In this document: piece after piece, positions 27,623-36,673 of the stretch
Layout of the letters: every line of letters starts with the position of its first letter
Position numbering within the stretch: the first letter of the stretch is position 1
Assembly: GCA_963754385.1 (NCBI GenBank)
Contig: CAVWGE010000003.1
Coordinates: 245,249-309,248 of the forward strand
Length of the DNA stretch: 64,000 bases
Direction of reading: 5' to 3'
From: 9FT-COMBO-48-23 sp963754385
GTDB taxonomy: Bacteria; Chloroflexota; Dehalococcoidia; GIF9; UBA5629
Translations under genes and position numbers: made by a program
The notes under the pieces: generated by a model
Seen by the model: the letters and a program-made list of their open reading frames with translations, nothing else
Told to the model about the DNA's origin: nothing
The model's database searches: none

Positions 27623-27642
27623 GTCACCCGCCTACGGGTGAC
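27623..27642 (+). terminator. Perfect hairpin after the crotonase gene
   Basis: GTCACCCG, loop CCTA, CGGGTGAC: an 8-bp GC-rich stem. Only short T-runs follow (ACTTTTTG 15 bases on), so termination is weak or it is a palindromic site. The rest of 27560-27959 shows nothing else convincing. Confidence 0.35.
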
Positions 27643-27959
27643 CGTCGTGGCTTGTACTTTTTGTCAATCCATCTCAAATATGGAAATCCCCTTCCAGTGC
27701 ATGAACTAGCTCCCTTCCGTTTTTTGTGACCTCTATCAATGATGACAAGGCCCAGGTTAAGCTGGTTTGGATTTTCTCTCCCTTTCAGGCGCGTTCGCTC
27801 TCAATTGAACGTTCTGACGTTTTGTGCAGCCTAAGAAAAGGCCAAATATGATACCCAACGGAGAGATTTAGCAGCCCCGCTCTCTCTCTGAAACGTGATT
27901 TGACTATATTGGTAGTTTCTGGCTTTACTTACGAGAGTTCGTCCCGATTGCGGGGAGGC

Positions 27960-30803
27960 TTAAAGGCCGATTTGCCCTTCCACGACAGCAATATCCTCCG
28001 TTGTTAGCTCATAAAGCTGGTATACCATATAATCAATCTGGCGTTCCAGCTCTTTGACCTTGGCTTGTTTTGCCGGATTGGTTGGATAGTCTTCATCTTC
28101 AGTAATGGTTAGAATTTGATCCACAACAAACACAAAGGGCATTTGATCATCAGTGGAGATCATCTTGATGGGGAAAGCTCTTAGTTCTTTTACTTTGAAT
28201 TGAGGGAATATTCTACGCTGCAATTTCCCAAAAGTCTGAATGAACCAGAAAGAGATCAACTTCGAGTTGATGACGCTCAAGACGAACTTCAGATTAATCT
28301 TGTCACTGTCAGTTCTAATTATCATGCTGTTATTATCATTTATTGTATGCTCATTTATGTAACAAGCATATATGCAATAGGGAGGTTGCCCTGGAATCTG
28401 TCTAACTAATAATCTTTCACTGCTGAATAAAAATGCTTGTCGTGACCGTGATAGATTTTTCCCGTATTTTATGAATTGTCCACTCCACCCAACTCTATAC
28501 CTGCCCACATCAACTCCGTCAAGGTATTTAATCCATGTTTCATCTTTTTTCGTATTACTGTGATAAACTCGGTTGTTTTTCATATCTTCTGTCTGGATCG
28601 GATGACCTTCACCAACCGTATATGCTTGGACACCATTCTTTACATCACATACGCTAGATAGTAAAGTGGATTGGTCATTGACTTTGTCACATATTCTTGA
28701 ACTTTCATCTAAGTCAGTATCATCTAAGCCACTTAGTACGTGCCCTTTCTTCTTTAGATAAAACTCAGAATGCTGACTTCCTATTAGTTCCACAGCATTT
28801 TCTGTCCATTGATAACTGCTAATCATGGAATTGCCCGTTTTTCTAAAAACTAGAACGCACGTATCCACACTTGCGTTTGCGAAAACCTTATCTAAATTCA
28901 ATACAATATGAACGTCGAAGGTTTTTGAGAGTAAGAAATGCCTTAAATCAGAAGTCGTTGACAAAGTTAACCAATTATTTGGTGTAATAAAAGCAAGACT
29001 GCCATTCTTATTTAAAATGGTGAAAGATCGTTCAATAAATAAGATGTATAGATTTATTTTGAATTGAGTTAACGTATAGTGCTGTTTGAAGAAGTCTTTA
29101 TCCTTGTCTGTTAAGTTCTCTCTCGAGAATATATATGGTGGATTCCCAATAACTACATCAAAGCGACAACCTTTGATAATGTTCTTAAACTCTTGTTCCC
29201 AGTTGAAGGGTTTCTTCTCCTGCCAGGCATCGCCAAAATAGCGGCGTAGTTCCTCTTCAGTGCCTGAGATAAGGGAATTGCCCACCTTGATATTTTCATT
29301 AAGGATAAGCGGCAGCTTTTCTCGTTTTATATCAGAAAACGCTTGCATTGTGAGATTCACGGCAGCGATCTCTGCCGCCTCAGAGTCTATGTCTACCCCG
29401 TAAAGCTGCTCTTTCAGGATATGGTGTGGGTAATCTATCAGTGGCTCCGGCAACTGCTTAAACATCTCCATGCGTTTGAACATATCCGCACCGGCTCCAC
29501 CTTCTAAAAGTTTGACCCGCTCATCTTCTATTACCTCGTTCATTCGACGATAATAATCTGCAAGCACTTGGTAAGCATAAATCAGGAAGGAGCCGCTACC
29601 ACATGCCGGATCGAGAACTTTGATTTCTCGTACCTTTTCAATGGCGTAAATTCCGTGCTCTTTTTCTAGTTCTTTTAGCTGATGGCCCAGGGTGTTGTCT
29701 ACGATGTAATGAACAATGAAAGAAGGAGTATAGTAAATTCCCCCAGCTTTGCGTATGTCAGTGCGCTCTTCTGAAGTAATAATGCCATTTTTCAATACCA
29801 ATTTGGTACTAAGGTAGGTCTCGTAGGTGTTACCAAGAATATCTGAGGTGAACTTGCGGAATGATATGTTGTTTATCTCGGCCATGATTTTTTCTAATGC
29901 ATTATTAGGAATGAAGACTTTCTCGCAAATATGTCCGGGCTGAAACAAGCTAGTGTTGTGATGGTCATCCATCATGTGGGAAAAGTCAATTAGCTGGCGC
30001 ATAAGGTGGTCAGGCCTGGCGTAGGCTCCCTTCTTATGATAATCACTAAGTATGTTCTCTACAACGTCGTAGGCTAAAAGTACTTCTTTGTCATCAGCGT
30101 AGCGGATGAGGATCAAGCGATCAAGCAGGCGCTGGACTGCCGCCATCAATTTGCTAAAGTCTAATGTTTCAGCCGTCTTGAGAGCATAATTATCAGAGTT
30201 GTGTTCGTAAATGGCGTTAGCAAGGCCGAGGCGCCAATTTTGCAGCAATGTTAGAAATTCCTGGTCAATGGGCTTAATTTCTAGTTGTCTTTCCGTGGCT
30301 GGAAGACTACCAGCCTGGACTTTCTCTGGAGACAAGTGCAACAGTTCAGACAACCGGCTCAGCAATTCTCCAGGATCATCGAACCAGATAATTAGTCGTT
30401 CATGATCAGCATTGAAGACTTGAAGTCGTTCAAAGTTAGTCAGAATACAATAAGGGATCTTCTTACCACGGGCATATCTAAAGAGTTGTTTTTCTTCCAG
30501 AGTGCGGTCACCCAAGCGTTCACTGGAGCGAGCTAACGCTCCAAATCTCTTGGCTTCTAGCATTAGAGCGGGCTGACCGGCTATCTCCAGCCCTACATCC
30601 ACAATGCCAGCACCACGAATATAGCCTTCACGCCTGTAACTTGTAATCCCCCCAGGATCGTTGTAGACATTCCAACCTAATGCACCAAGCAGCAAATCAA
30701 TGTAGCCAGCTCGGACATCTGCCTCAGACTGGCTTCTGTTGGTTTCGCGCTCATATTTGTCAACCAACTCGGCGATCTTAGCTTCGATAGACACTACATC
30801 CAC
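27960..30803 (-). CDS. Single-chain restriction-modification enzyme (type IIG-like: nuclease + N6-adenine methylase + recognition domain)
   Basis: 947 residues, GTG start. N-terminal ~150 residues resemble HsdR-N/PD-(D/E)xK nucleases: an Asp in GIVDVGLEI and LEAK at about residues 70-85. Residues ~340-560 are a gamma-type N6-adenine methylase: SAM motif LDPACGSGSFLIYAY near 400 and catalytic NPPY in VIGNPPYIFSR near 553. The C-terminal ~300 residues are AT-richer and look like a TaqI/Eco57I-type target-recognition domain. One polypeptide thus cuts and methylates. No separate methylase, specificity or BREX/DISARM gene is adjacent. Transfer is likely given the accessory surroundings. Confidence 0.87.
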   Translation of the reverse strand: MDVVSIEAKIAELVDKYERETNRSQSEADVRAGYIDLLLGALGWNVYNDPGGITSYRREGYIRGAGIVDVGLEIAGQPALMLEAKRFGALARSSERLGDRTLEEKQLFRYARGKKIPYCILTNFERLQVFNADHERLIIWFDDPGELLSRLSELLHLSPEKVQAGSLPATERQLEIKPIDQEFLTLLQNWRLGLANAIYEHNSDNYALKTAETLDFSKLMAAVQRLLDRLILIRYADDKEVLLAYDVVENILSDYHKKGAYARPDHLMRQLIDFSHMMDDHHNTSLFQPGHICEKVFIPNNALEKIMAEINNISFRKFTSDILGNTYETYLSTKLVLKNGIITSEERTDIRKAGGIYYTPSFIVHYIVDNTLGHQLKELEKEHGIYAIEKVREIKVLDPACGSGSFLIYAYQVLADYYRRMNEVIEDERVKLLEGGAGADMFKRMEMFKQLPEPLIDYPHHILKEQLYGVDIDSEAAEIAAVNLTMQAFSDIKREKLPLILNENIKVGNSLISGTEEELRRYFGDAWQEKKPFNWEQEFKNIIKGCRFDVVIGNPPYIFSRENLTDKDKDFFKQHYTLTQFKINLYILFIERSFTILNKNGSLAFITPNNWLTLSTTSDLRHFLLSKTFDVHIVLNLDKVFANASVDTCVLVFRKTGNSMISSYQWTENAVELIGSQHSEFYLKKKGHVLSGLDDTDLDESSRICDKVNDQSTLLSSVCDVKNGVQAYTVGEGHPIQTEDMKNNRVYHSNTKKDETWIKYLDGVDVGRYRVGWSGQFIKYGKNLSRSRQAFLFSSERLLVRQIPGQPPYCIYACYINEHTINDNNSMIIRTDSDKINLKFVLSVINSKLISFWFIQTFGKLQRRIFPQFKVKELRAFPIKMISTDDQMPFVFVVDQILTITEDEDYPTNPAKQAKVKELERQIDYMVYQLYELTTEDIAVVEGQIGL

Positions 30804-30871
30804 ACCTTATAGGTCGTCCCTTCGGCTTTTTGCCACGAGGGTATCAAAAAGAAGTTCTTTTCGTATGGCTA

Positions 30872-30903
30872 ATTATACCCCCCTCTTGTCTTGTCAACAA
30901 GAC
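30872..30903 (-). promoter_or_regulatory. Promoter with overlapping inverted repeat for the restriction-modification gene
   Basis: Minus strand: TTGTTG (30900-30895), 17-base spacer, TATAAT (30877-30872). The inverted repeat GTCTTGT-CA-ACAAGAC at 30888-30903 covers the -35 box and looks like an operator. The start codon is about 70 bases downstream. A repressor gene is not adjacent. Confidence 0.5.
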
Positions 30904-31059
30904 ATAACCATTTTGTAGTGCCTCATCGATTTGACATGAGCCGGAGAAAACAATCTAACGTTTCGGGGATATGCCGGGTTACCATTGCACATTACTGACT
31001 TTTGTTGATTCGATACTGTCCCTCAGGGTACCACCAAACAACGTTTCGTTCAGTAAGCC

Positions 31060-31240
31060 TTATCGCCCCCTTACAGCGGATACGAAGGATGATAATGCCT
31101 CTTTAGTAGAGTACTGAAATCTGAACCCTACCTCTTTCACGAGCTTATCAGTGCTCACCACGGGCGGGTATTTTACGAACTCAAGTCCACTAGGCGGAGA
31201 TTCGTTTTGTAAATGGAGCGCCCAGGACATAATAGACTCC
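31060..31240 (-). pseudogene. C-terminal relic of an NAD-dependent epimerase/dehydratase (SDR family)
   Basis: Reading minus-strand codons down to the TAA at 31062-31060 gives VKYPPVVSTDKLVKEVGF, then RFQYSTKEALSSF. This is the usual end of extended SDR epimerases (pattern D..RLR.ELGF.P.YS..EAL). Upstream codons run into adjacent stops near 31245, and no Rossmann N-terminus is found. The gene is a decayed remnant. The 31245-31580 stretch beyond it shows no intact gene. Confidence 0.6.
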
Positions 31241-31593
31241 CGTTATTATTTGTATCATATATTTTACCGACCTCTCAGCAGCTTGAGTATAGCACCTATA
31301 TCAGACTACTACCACGGCAAGATTTCCGTCAAGATAATGATTCGGCGGTTTTACGTTCGCTAATCGAGATTCATCGTGACAAGCCTTAAGCTCTGCCGGT
31401 CTTCAGGTATTACTTATCCGACTAAAGGACTAGGCAAAGTGGCTACTAATCATAGCCGTTAGTCGTAAGCCCATTCTACGATTGAGAATCATACCGACAC
31501 CCGATTCACCTCAGGCTATACAAGGTAGATAATATATACAGAAGTTCTTAATCAGACTACTCCGATGAAAGAGACAACAAGGAGGTAAAGGAA

Positions 31594-31725
31594 TTGAAAG
31601 GAATAAGCAAAATCACAGCCATCGTTTCTCAGGACAAGGGGCTCATGGGTCTATTGAGCGGGCTCATCGTTTCCGGTATCGGCCTGTTAAGCATAGCCGT
31701 TACCGCATGTGTCTGGTATCTGTAA
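31594..31725 (+). CDS. 43-residue single-span membrane protein
   Basis: TTG start at 31594, eight bases after a perfect AAGGAGG (31580-31586). The product begins MKGISKITAIVSQDKGLMGL and has a hydrophobic span (LLSGLIVSGIGLLSIAVTAC) from about residue 20 to 39, ending VWYL. Ribosome site, length of uninterrupted frame, clean membrane helix and a strong terminator 45 bases downstream support a real small gene. Too short for family assignment; function unknown. It lies in the accessory patch between the epimerase relic and the fatty-acid genes. Confidence 0.6.
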   Translation: MKGISKITAIVSQDKGLMGLLSGLIVSGIGLLSIAVTACVWYL

Positions 31726-31768
31726 AAAGCAGTGCCGGACAACTACCTCGAAGCTTAAGGCAATAATC

Positions 31769-31823
31769 AATCGGGGTCTACATCAGCAGCTAGAAACTAA
31801 TCGACGTAGACCCCGATTTTTTT
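31769..31823 (+). terminator. Strong intrinsic terminator after the small membrane protein
   Basis: AATCGGGGTCTAC at 31769-31781 pairs perfectly with GTAGACCCCGATT at 31806-31818, 13 bp, followed by a T-run to 31823. The As on the other side are too few for a clear bidirectional terminator, but it may also help end the convergent dehydrogenase transcript. Confidence 0.8.
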
Positions 31824-31853
31824 ATTTTATTTGTCAGCCCTTTACGGCCAGCC

Positions 31854-32999
31854 TCAGATATTCCCGCTCTTTAATGTCTTGGTTGGTTCGAATGTCTTCA
31901 TGCCGAACTGCTTAGCCAGTTCTTCACATCTCTTAGCTATCTTGTCATATCCTATTCCCTTGGCAAGCTGGAACGGGCCAATGCCTCCGCCTCCATTAAT
32001 CATCGCCTTATCGATATCATCCGGGCTTTTTACTACCCCCTCCTCAAGCAGCTTCGTAGCTTCATTCACCTGTACGGCAATCAAGTCGGTCGGGTCGAAA
32101 TCTTCTTTAGCCTTGGCTAAGTCTATCTCCGGCCTTCCCTTGGACCAATCGAAAATGCCCTTTCCTGTCTTCTTGCCCAGGGTGCCGGCATCGACCTTCT
32201 CTTTCAGCCATTTGCCCGGCTTAAAATCAGGAGACAGCTTCTCACCTAAATAGAGAAGGACATGATAATGAATATCCAGGCCTACATAGTCCATCGTCTC
32301 GTACGGGCCCATAGGCATGCCCAGTTTCTTCATTCTAGCATCGATTCCCTCAGGTGTAGCCAACCCCCTGTCAAGTATGGCACCGAGTAGAACTCCACTG
32401 GGGGCAATGACCCTATTGTAAATGAAGCCGGCGGTGTCTTTTTCAACTCTGACCGGGACCTTGTTCATTTTCAGTACCAGGTCATAGGTCACCTTCATAG
32501 TCTCTTCACTGGTCTTGTCTCCCTTTATAACCTCAATGAGCTTCATCAGGACGGCAGGGTTAAAGAAATGCATGCCCACAACCTTATCCGGCCTCTTGGT
32601 AGCCGAGGCAATTTCCGTGATGCTCATAGTCGACGTATTCGAAGCTAGCACGGCATGCGCCGGTGCTGACTTATCCAGCGCCTGAAAAACCTGCTTCTTG
32701 AGGTCCATAATTTCGGGGACGGCTTCGATGATAAAATCAGCATCCTTAACAGCCGCATCTATGTCAACAAAAATCTCAATGTTCGCCAGCATTGCCTTCT
32801 TGTTCTCTTCCGTAACCTTCTGCTTTTCCACAAGCTTTTCCAGGCTCTCCTTAATCCTGGCAAGCCCCTTATCGATAAATCTCTGTTCGATGTCACGCAT
32901 CGCCACTTTATAACCGCTGAGCAACGCCACCTCGGCAATTCCGTGCCCCATATCACCCGCCCCCATGACTGCAATCTTTTTGATGTCTTCTACTTTCAT
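31854..32999 (-). CDS. 3-hydroxyacyl-CoA dehydrogenase (3-hydroxybutyryl-CoA dehydrogenase type)
   Basis: 381 residues. NAD-binding IAVMGAGDMGHGIAEVALL near 9-27; VPEIMDLKKQVFQ and SNTSTMSITEIA near 110-130; catalytic His in MHFFNPAVLMKLIEVI near 145. The C-terminal domain includes GKKTGKGIFDW near 275. It carries an extra C-terminal stretch compared with the ~285-residue short enzymes, with a second half-domain (VNEATKLLEEG). It oxidises L-3-hydroxyacyl-CoA or works in reverse. Operon with the crotonase at 33042. Confidence 0.9.
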   Translation of the reverse strand: MKVEDIKKIAVMGAGDMGHGIAEVALLSGYKVAMRDIEQRFIDKGLARIKESLEKLVEKQKVTEENKKAMLANIEIFVDIDAAVKDADFIIEAVPEIMDLKKQVFQALDKSAPAHAVLASNTSTMSITEIASATKRPDKVVGMHFFNPAVLMKLIEVIKGDKTSEETMKVTYDLVLKMNKVPVRVEKDTAGFIYNRVIAPSGVLLGAILDRGLATPEGIDARMKKLGMPMGPYETMDYVGLDIHYHVLLYLGEKLSPDFKPGKWLKEKVDAGTLGKKTGKGIFDWSKGRPEIDLAKAKEDFDPTDLIAVQVNEATKLLEEGVVKSPDDIDKAMINGGGGIGPFQLAKGIGYDKIAKRCEELAKQFGMKTFEPTKTLKSGNI

Positions 33000-33041
33000 G
33001 TCAAAATCCCCTTTCTATTTTTAAGTTCCGCATCAAGACGG

Positions 33042-33818
33042 CTACTCACCCGTGAAAACCGGCTCGCGCTTCTCAATAAAGGCTATTACTCCCTCCATGG
33101 CATCCTTTGTCGTTGCCACCCGATAAGAACCCGCCAGCTCAATCTTCAACCCCTCATCGGTAGTTGTCTCGAGCCCACGAGTCACTGCATCCAGAATCAG
33201 CTGCATGGCAATCGGTGCCTTTTTAGCCAGTGTCTTAGCTAGCTCCTTAGCGTCTTTCATCAATTCCCCCGGCTTAGACGCCTTATTTATGAGCCCGATA
33301 TTTAAAGCCTCAGTCGCCCTGAGCCGCATTCCAAGCAGTATCATCTCAAGCGCCTTGGCCTTCCCAACCAGCCTGGGCAACCTCTGTGTACCACCCCAGC
33401 CGGGTATTATACCCACATCAATCTCAGGCTGGCCGATCACCACCTTCTCAGCATCAACCATTATCCTGAAATGGCAAGACATCGACATCTCGCAACCGCC
33501 ACCAAGAGCAAAACCATTCATGGCTGCAATCACAGGCTTGGGGTATTTCTCGATTCGGCTAAACACCTCCTGCCCTCGGTACATAGCTTTCTCACCATCG
33601 GGCGTTCCAGCCGTTTTCAAATCGAAGCCCGCTGAAAAAGCCTTTTCGCCGGCACCGGTGATTATCAAAGCTCTTATCGCCTTATCATTCTCCAGTTCAG
33701 CTAGAGCTGCGTCGAGCTCATTAAGGACAGCCAGACTTATCGGGTTAGCCGGTGGACGGTTCAAGGTGATTATAGCGATATTGTCTTCTCGCTCAACAAT
33801 TAAATTCTCATAAGCCAT
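33042..33818 (-). CDS. Enoyl-CoA hydratase
   Basis: 258 residues. Crotonase motifs with both catalytic glutamates: GFALGGGCEMSMSCH near residue 108-122 and GQPEIDVGIIPGWGGTQRLP near 135-155. It hydrates trans-2-enoyl-CoA. The neighbouring dehydrogenase, 42 bases downstream on the same strand, would take its product. ATG start after AAGGAGGG. Confidence 0.92.
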   Translation of the reverse strand: MAYENLIVEREDNIAIITLNRPPANPISLAVLNELDAALAELENDKAIRALIITGAGEKAFSAGFDLKTAGTPDGEKAMYRGQEVFSRIEKYPKPVIAAMNGFALGGGCEMSMSCHFRIMVDAEKVVIGQPEIDVGIIPGWGGTQRLPRLVGKAKALEMILLGMRLRATEALNIGLINKASKPGELMKDAKELAKTLAKKAPIAMQLILDAVTRGLETTTDEGLKIELAGSYRVATTKDAMEGVIAFIEKREPVFTGE

Positions 33819-33935
33819 AAAACCCTCCTTCTTTGAAAAGATTCAGTGCTGCCATGAATATCTTGGAATCTTATGCTATACCGCCTCCTTTCAACCACGG
33901 TATTTCGAAACGGTCTTCACCACAAGACCTTTGAA

Positions 33936-33965
33936 ATACTATCACCTGCGACTGCAGGCTGTCAA
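33936..33965 (-). promoter_or_regulatory. Promoter with palindrome in the spacer for the hydratase-dehydrogenase operon
   Basis: Minus strand: TTGACA (33965-33960), 18-base spacer, TAGTAT (33941-33936). Within the spacer CCTGC-GACT-GCAGG (33945-33958) is an inverted repeat, a plausible repressor site. Confidence 0.5.
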
Positions 33966-33995
33966 TATCGTATTAACCTTATGTCAACTGAGGTA

Positions 33996-34024
33996 TTGAT
34001 TTATTTAAGACAGAAACATATACT
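33996..34024 (+). promoter_or_regulatory. Promoter of the EF-Tu-domain-2-like gene
   Basis: TTGATT at 33996-34001, 17-base spacer, TATACT at 34019-34024. AAGGAGG at 34043-34049 then ATG 34059. Confidence 0.55.
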
Positions 34025-34058
34025 AAAGAGGAATAAATAAGAAAGGAGGTAACATTAG

Positions 34059-34310
34059 ATGCCAGAGGTTGAGATTGGTAATGTAAGCGACTTCTTCGCC
34101 AGACCTGTGGTAGCGGGCATAACCCTAACCGGCACATTAAAAGTCGGCGACAAGATTCACATCAAAGGACACACCACAGACATCGAACTCATTGTTGAGT
34201 CCATGCAGATTAACAACGTTAATGTGACCGAAGGCAAGACCGGAGATGCCATTGGCATTAAAGTGCCCGACCGCGTAAGGGCCGGGGACCATGTTTACAA
34301 GGTTACGTGA
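34059..34310 (+). CDS. Small translation elongation factor-like protein (EF-Tu domain 2 fold)
   Basis: 83 residues, strong AAGGAGG and own promoter. The sequence is a lone beta-barrel like domain 2 of EF-Tu/IF2: VAGITLTGTLKVGDKIHIKG near 18-37 and GDAIGIKVPDRVRAGDHVYKV near 62-82. There is no GTPase domain. Such stand-alone barrels are common in anaerobes; their role is not established. Convergent with ribH, seven bases apart. Confidence 0.8.
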   Translation: MPEVEIGNVSDFFARPVVAGITLTGTLKVGDKIHIKGHTTDIELIVESMQINNVNVTEGKTGDAIGIKVPDRVRAGDHVYKVT

Positions 34311-34317
34311 TAGCTTC

Positions 34318-34788
34318 TTAGCTTCCGATGCTCTTAAGCAGATTCGCCATTTCGATGGCGCTTGATGCCGCCATAAAGCCGCGATTGCCTTCTTTAGCCC
34401 CAGCTCGGTCGATAGCCTGCTCCAGAGTATCCGCAGTTATTATGCCTTGAATAATCGGCACTCCGCTATCCAGGCTGACTCGGGAAATGCCTCTGCTCAC
34501 TTCAGAAGCCAAATACTCAAAATGTGGTGTGCCGCCACGAATCACGGCTCCAAGGCAAATAATGGCATTGTACTTGCCTCTTTCCAGCAGCCTCTTAGCT
34601 ACCAAAGGAATCTCCATAGCACCTGGCGTCCAGGCGACATCTATATCCTGCTCGCTAACGCCATGACGCAGAAAACCATCTTTTGCGCCGTCAAGCAGCC
34701 TCGCCGTTATGATTTCATTGAAGCGAGAAACAACCACACCGAATTTCAGCCCTTTCCCTAATAGCATGCCCTCATAGTTCTTAGCCAT
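34318..34788 (-). CDS. ribH: 6,7-dimethyl-8-ribityllumazine synthase RibH
   Basis: 156 residues. FGVVVSRFNEIITARLLDGA near residues 16-35, WTPGAMEIPLVAKRL near 53, GAVIRGGTPHFEYLASEVSRG near 80-100 with the catalytic His, and VPIIQGIITADTLEQAIDR near 110. It condenses the pyrimidine with dihydroxybutanone phosphate made by RibBA. Last gene of the riboflavin operon. Confidence 0.95.
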   Translation of the reverse strand: MAKNYEGMLLGKGLKFGVVVSRFNEIITARLLDGAKDGFLRHGVSEQDIDVAWTPGAMEIPLVAKRLLERGKYNAIICLGAVIRGGTPHFEYLASEVSRGISRVSLDSGVPIIQGIITADTLEQAIDRAGAKEGNRGFMAASSAIEMANLLKSIGS

Positions 34789-34819
34789 ATAAATACCCTC
34801 CTTAACTCACAGCTTAAGC

Positions 34820-36031
34820 CTAAGTATCTTCATCTACCTCTAATAGATGTCCCAGCTTTTTCTGTTTCGTTTTCAAATATTCCAAATTGTATGGGGTTGG
34901 CTGTGTTCTCAAATTCACAGTCTCGACTATTTGAAGTCCATAGCTCTCCAGCCCGATTACCTTCTTGGGGTTGTTGGTCAGCAGGCGAATTTTATGCAAA
35001 CCCAAGTCAGCCAAAATCTGCGCTCCAATGCCATAATCTCTCAAATCGGCTTCGAAACCCAGTGCAATATTGGCTTCCACGGTATCCAAGCCCTGGTCTT
35101 GGAGAGCATAAGCTCGCAGTTTGTTATGAAATCCTATGCCCCTACCTTCCTGTCGCATGTAAAGAAAGACTCCACGTCCTTCGGCAGCAATCTTCTCCAT
35201 CGCCAATGTGATTTGGTCGCCACAATCGCAGCGCAGACTGCCGAAAACGTCGCCGGTCAGGCATTCGCTGTGGACTCGGACCAGCACCGGTTTGTCACCT
35301 GATATATCGCCTCTAACCAATGCCACATGCTCATCTGTATCAACCTTGCTCCTGTAGGCAATAACGACAAATTCGCCATATCTGGTAGGCATTTTAGCTT
35401 CAGCCACCCTTTCCACCAGCTTCTCATTGCGACGGCGATAAGTTATCAAGTCGGCTATACTTACAATTTTGATTCCGAACTTATCAGACATGACTTCAAG
35501 CTGAGGCAAACGAGCCATGGTACCGTCTTCATTCATAATCTCACAAATAACTCCAGCCGGGTAAAGCCCGGCGAATCTGGCTAAATCCACTATCGCCTCG
35601 GTGTGCCCGGCACGCACCAGCACACCACCCTCTCTAGCTCGAATGGGGAACATGTGACCGGGGCGAGCTAAATCCTCAGGCTTAGTTTTAGAGTCGAGCA
35701 CAGCCTTTACAGTCGCCGAGCGGTCGTGAGCAGAAATACCACTGGAAGTCTTATGTTTAGCCTCAACAGATACGCCAAAGGCTGTTGAAAATTTGGCAGT
35801 ATTATCTTGAACCATCAGTGGCACTCTTAACTCATCCAAGCGATGACCGATTATAGGCAAGCAGATTAGACCACGAGCATGTTTAGCCATAAAATTAATT
35901 GCATCTGGGTTCACTTTTTCCGCAGCAATCGCCAGGTCGCCTTCATTCTCGCGGTTCTCATCATCAACAATAATTAAGAACTTGCCGGCTTTTATATCTT
36001 TGATTGCCTCTGGGATAGTAGCAAATTCCAT
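34820..36031 (-). CDS. ribBA: RibBA: dihydroxybutanone-phosphate synthase / GTP cyclohydrolase II
   Basis: 403 residues. N-terminal RibB: IIVDDENRENEGDLAIAAE near 20, THP-type region GHTEAIVDLARFAGLYPAGVICEI near 150-175. C-terminal RibA from about residue 205: zinc site C...CDC in HSECLTGDVFGSLRCDCGDQ, then RQEGRGIGFHNKLRAYALQD, and LLTNNPKK. It makes both riboflavin precursors, from ribulose 5-phosphate and GTP. Six bases after ribE. Confidence 0.95.
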   Translation of the reverse strand: MEFATIPEAIKDIKAGKFLIIVDDENRENEGDLAIAAEKVNPDAINFMAKHARGLICLPIIGHRLDELRVPLMVQDNTAKFSTAFGVSVEAKHKTSSGISAHDRSATVKAVLDSKTKPEDLARPGHMFPIRAREGGVLVRAGHTEAIVDLARFAGLYPAGVICEIMNEDGTMARLPQLEVMSDKFGIKIVSIADLITYRRRNEKLVERVAEAKMPTRYGEFVVIAYRSKVDTDEHVALVRGDISGDKPVLVRVHSECLTGDVFGSLRCDCGDQITLAMEKIAAEGRGVFLYMRQEGRGIGFHNKLRAYALQDQGLDTVEANIALGFEADLRDYGIGAQILADLGLHKIRLLTNNPKKVIGLESYGLQIVETVNLRTQPTPYNLEYLKTKQKKLGHLLEVDEDT

Positions 36032-36037
36032 TAAACT

Positions 36038-36673
36038 TTACCTCGCTTTTAAGAAGCCGTGCTCCTCAAGAAAATCCAACGTCATAACACCATGATTATA
36101 CCTTTGTCTGAAACGCTCTACATACTTGGCGATAATATCCACCTCAAGATTGACTATATCTCCGGGTTTTGTGCTACCCAATGTGGTATGCTCTCGAGTG
36201 TAAGTCACCAAAGAAACCGAGAGGGAAAAATCATCACAGTCGACAACAGTAAGGCTAACGCCATCAACGGCGATAAAGCCCTTGCTCACCACATAAGGCA
36301 TCAAAAGAGCCGGCGCCGAAATCCTGGCAATAAAAGCTTTCTCTTCAGGCTGCAATGACAGGATTTTGCCGACATCATCTACATGCCCTTGCACAAAATG
36401 ACCACCGAAACGTCCTTCAGCCGGCATAGCTCTCTCCAAATTCACCGGGTTGCCGTAATGAAGCCTGCCAAGATTGGTACGCCGGACCGTCTCAGGCATA
36501 ACATCAACAGAAAAGTTATCCTTGCCTATCGAGGTCACTGTTAAGCAAGCTCCATTTACAGCTATGCTATCACTTGGCTTGATACCCTCAAGCACCTTTT
36601 TTGCCTCGACAGTCAAGCGCTCAGGGCTAATCCCTCTGACTATTCCAATCTCTTCAACTATTCCAGTAAACAT
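36038..36673 (-). CDS. ribE: Riboflavin synthase alpha chain RibE
   Basis: 211 residues with the typical internal repeat. MFTGIVEEIG at the start; first barrel with SIAVNGACLTVTSI and second with FIAVDGVSLTVVDC; GHFVQGHVDDVGKI near 95. It dismutates lumazine to riboflavin. TAATG overlap with ribD. Confidence 0.95.
   Translation of the reverse strand: MFTGIVEEIGIVRGISPERLTVEAKKVLEGIKPSDSIAVNGACLTVTSIGKDNFSVDVMPETVRRTNLGRLHYGNPVNLERAMPAEGRFGGHFVQGHVDDVGKILSLQPEEKAFIARISAPALLMPYVVSKGFIAVDGVSLTVVDCDDFSLSVSLVTYTREHTTLGSTKPGDIVNLEVDIIAKYVERFRQRYNHGVMTLDFLEEHGFLKAR

Noticed and set aside
31245..31580. N-terminal half of the epimerase relic
   Set aside because: Translated pieces hint at further SDR remnants in shifting frames, but none is clear enough to call.
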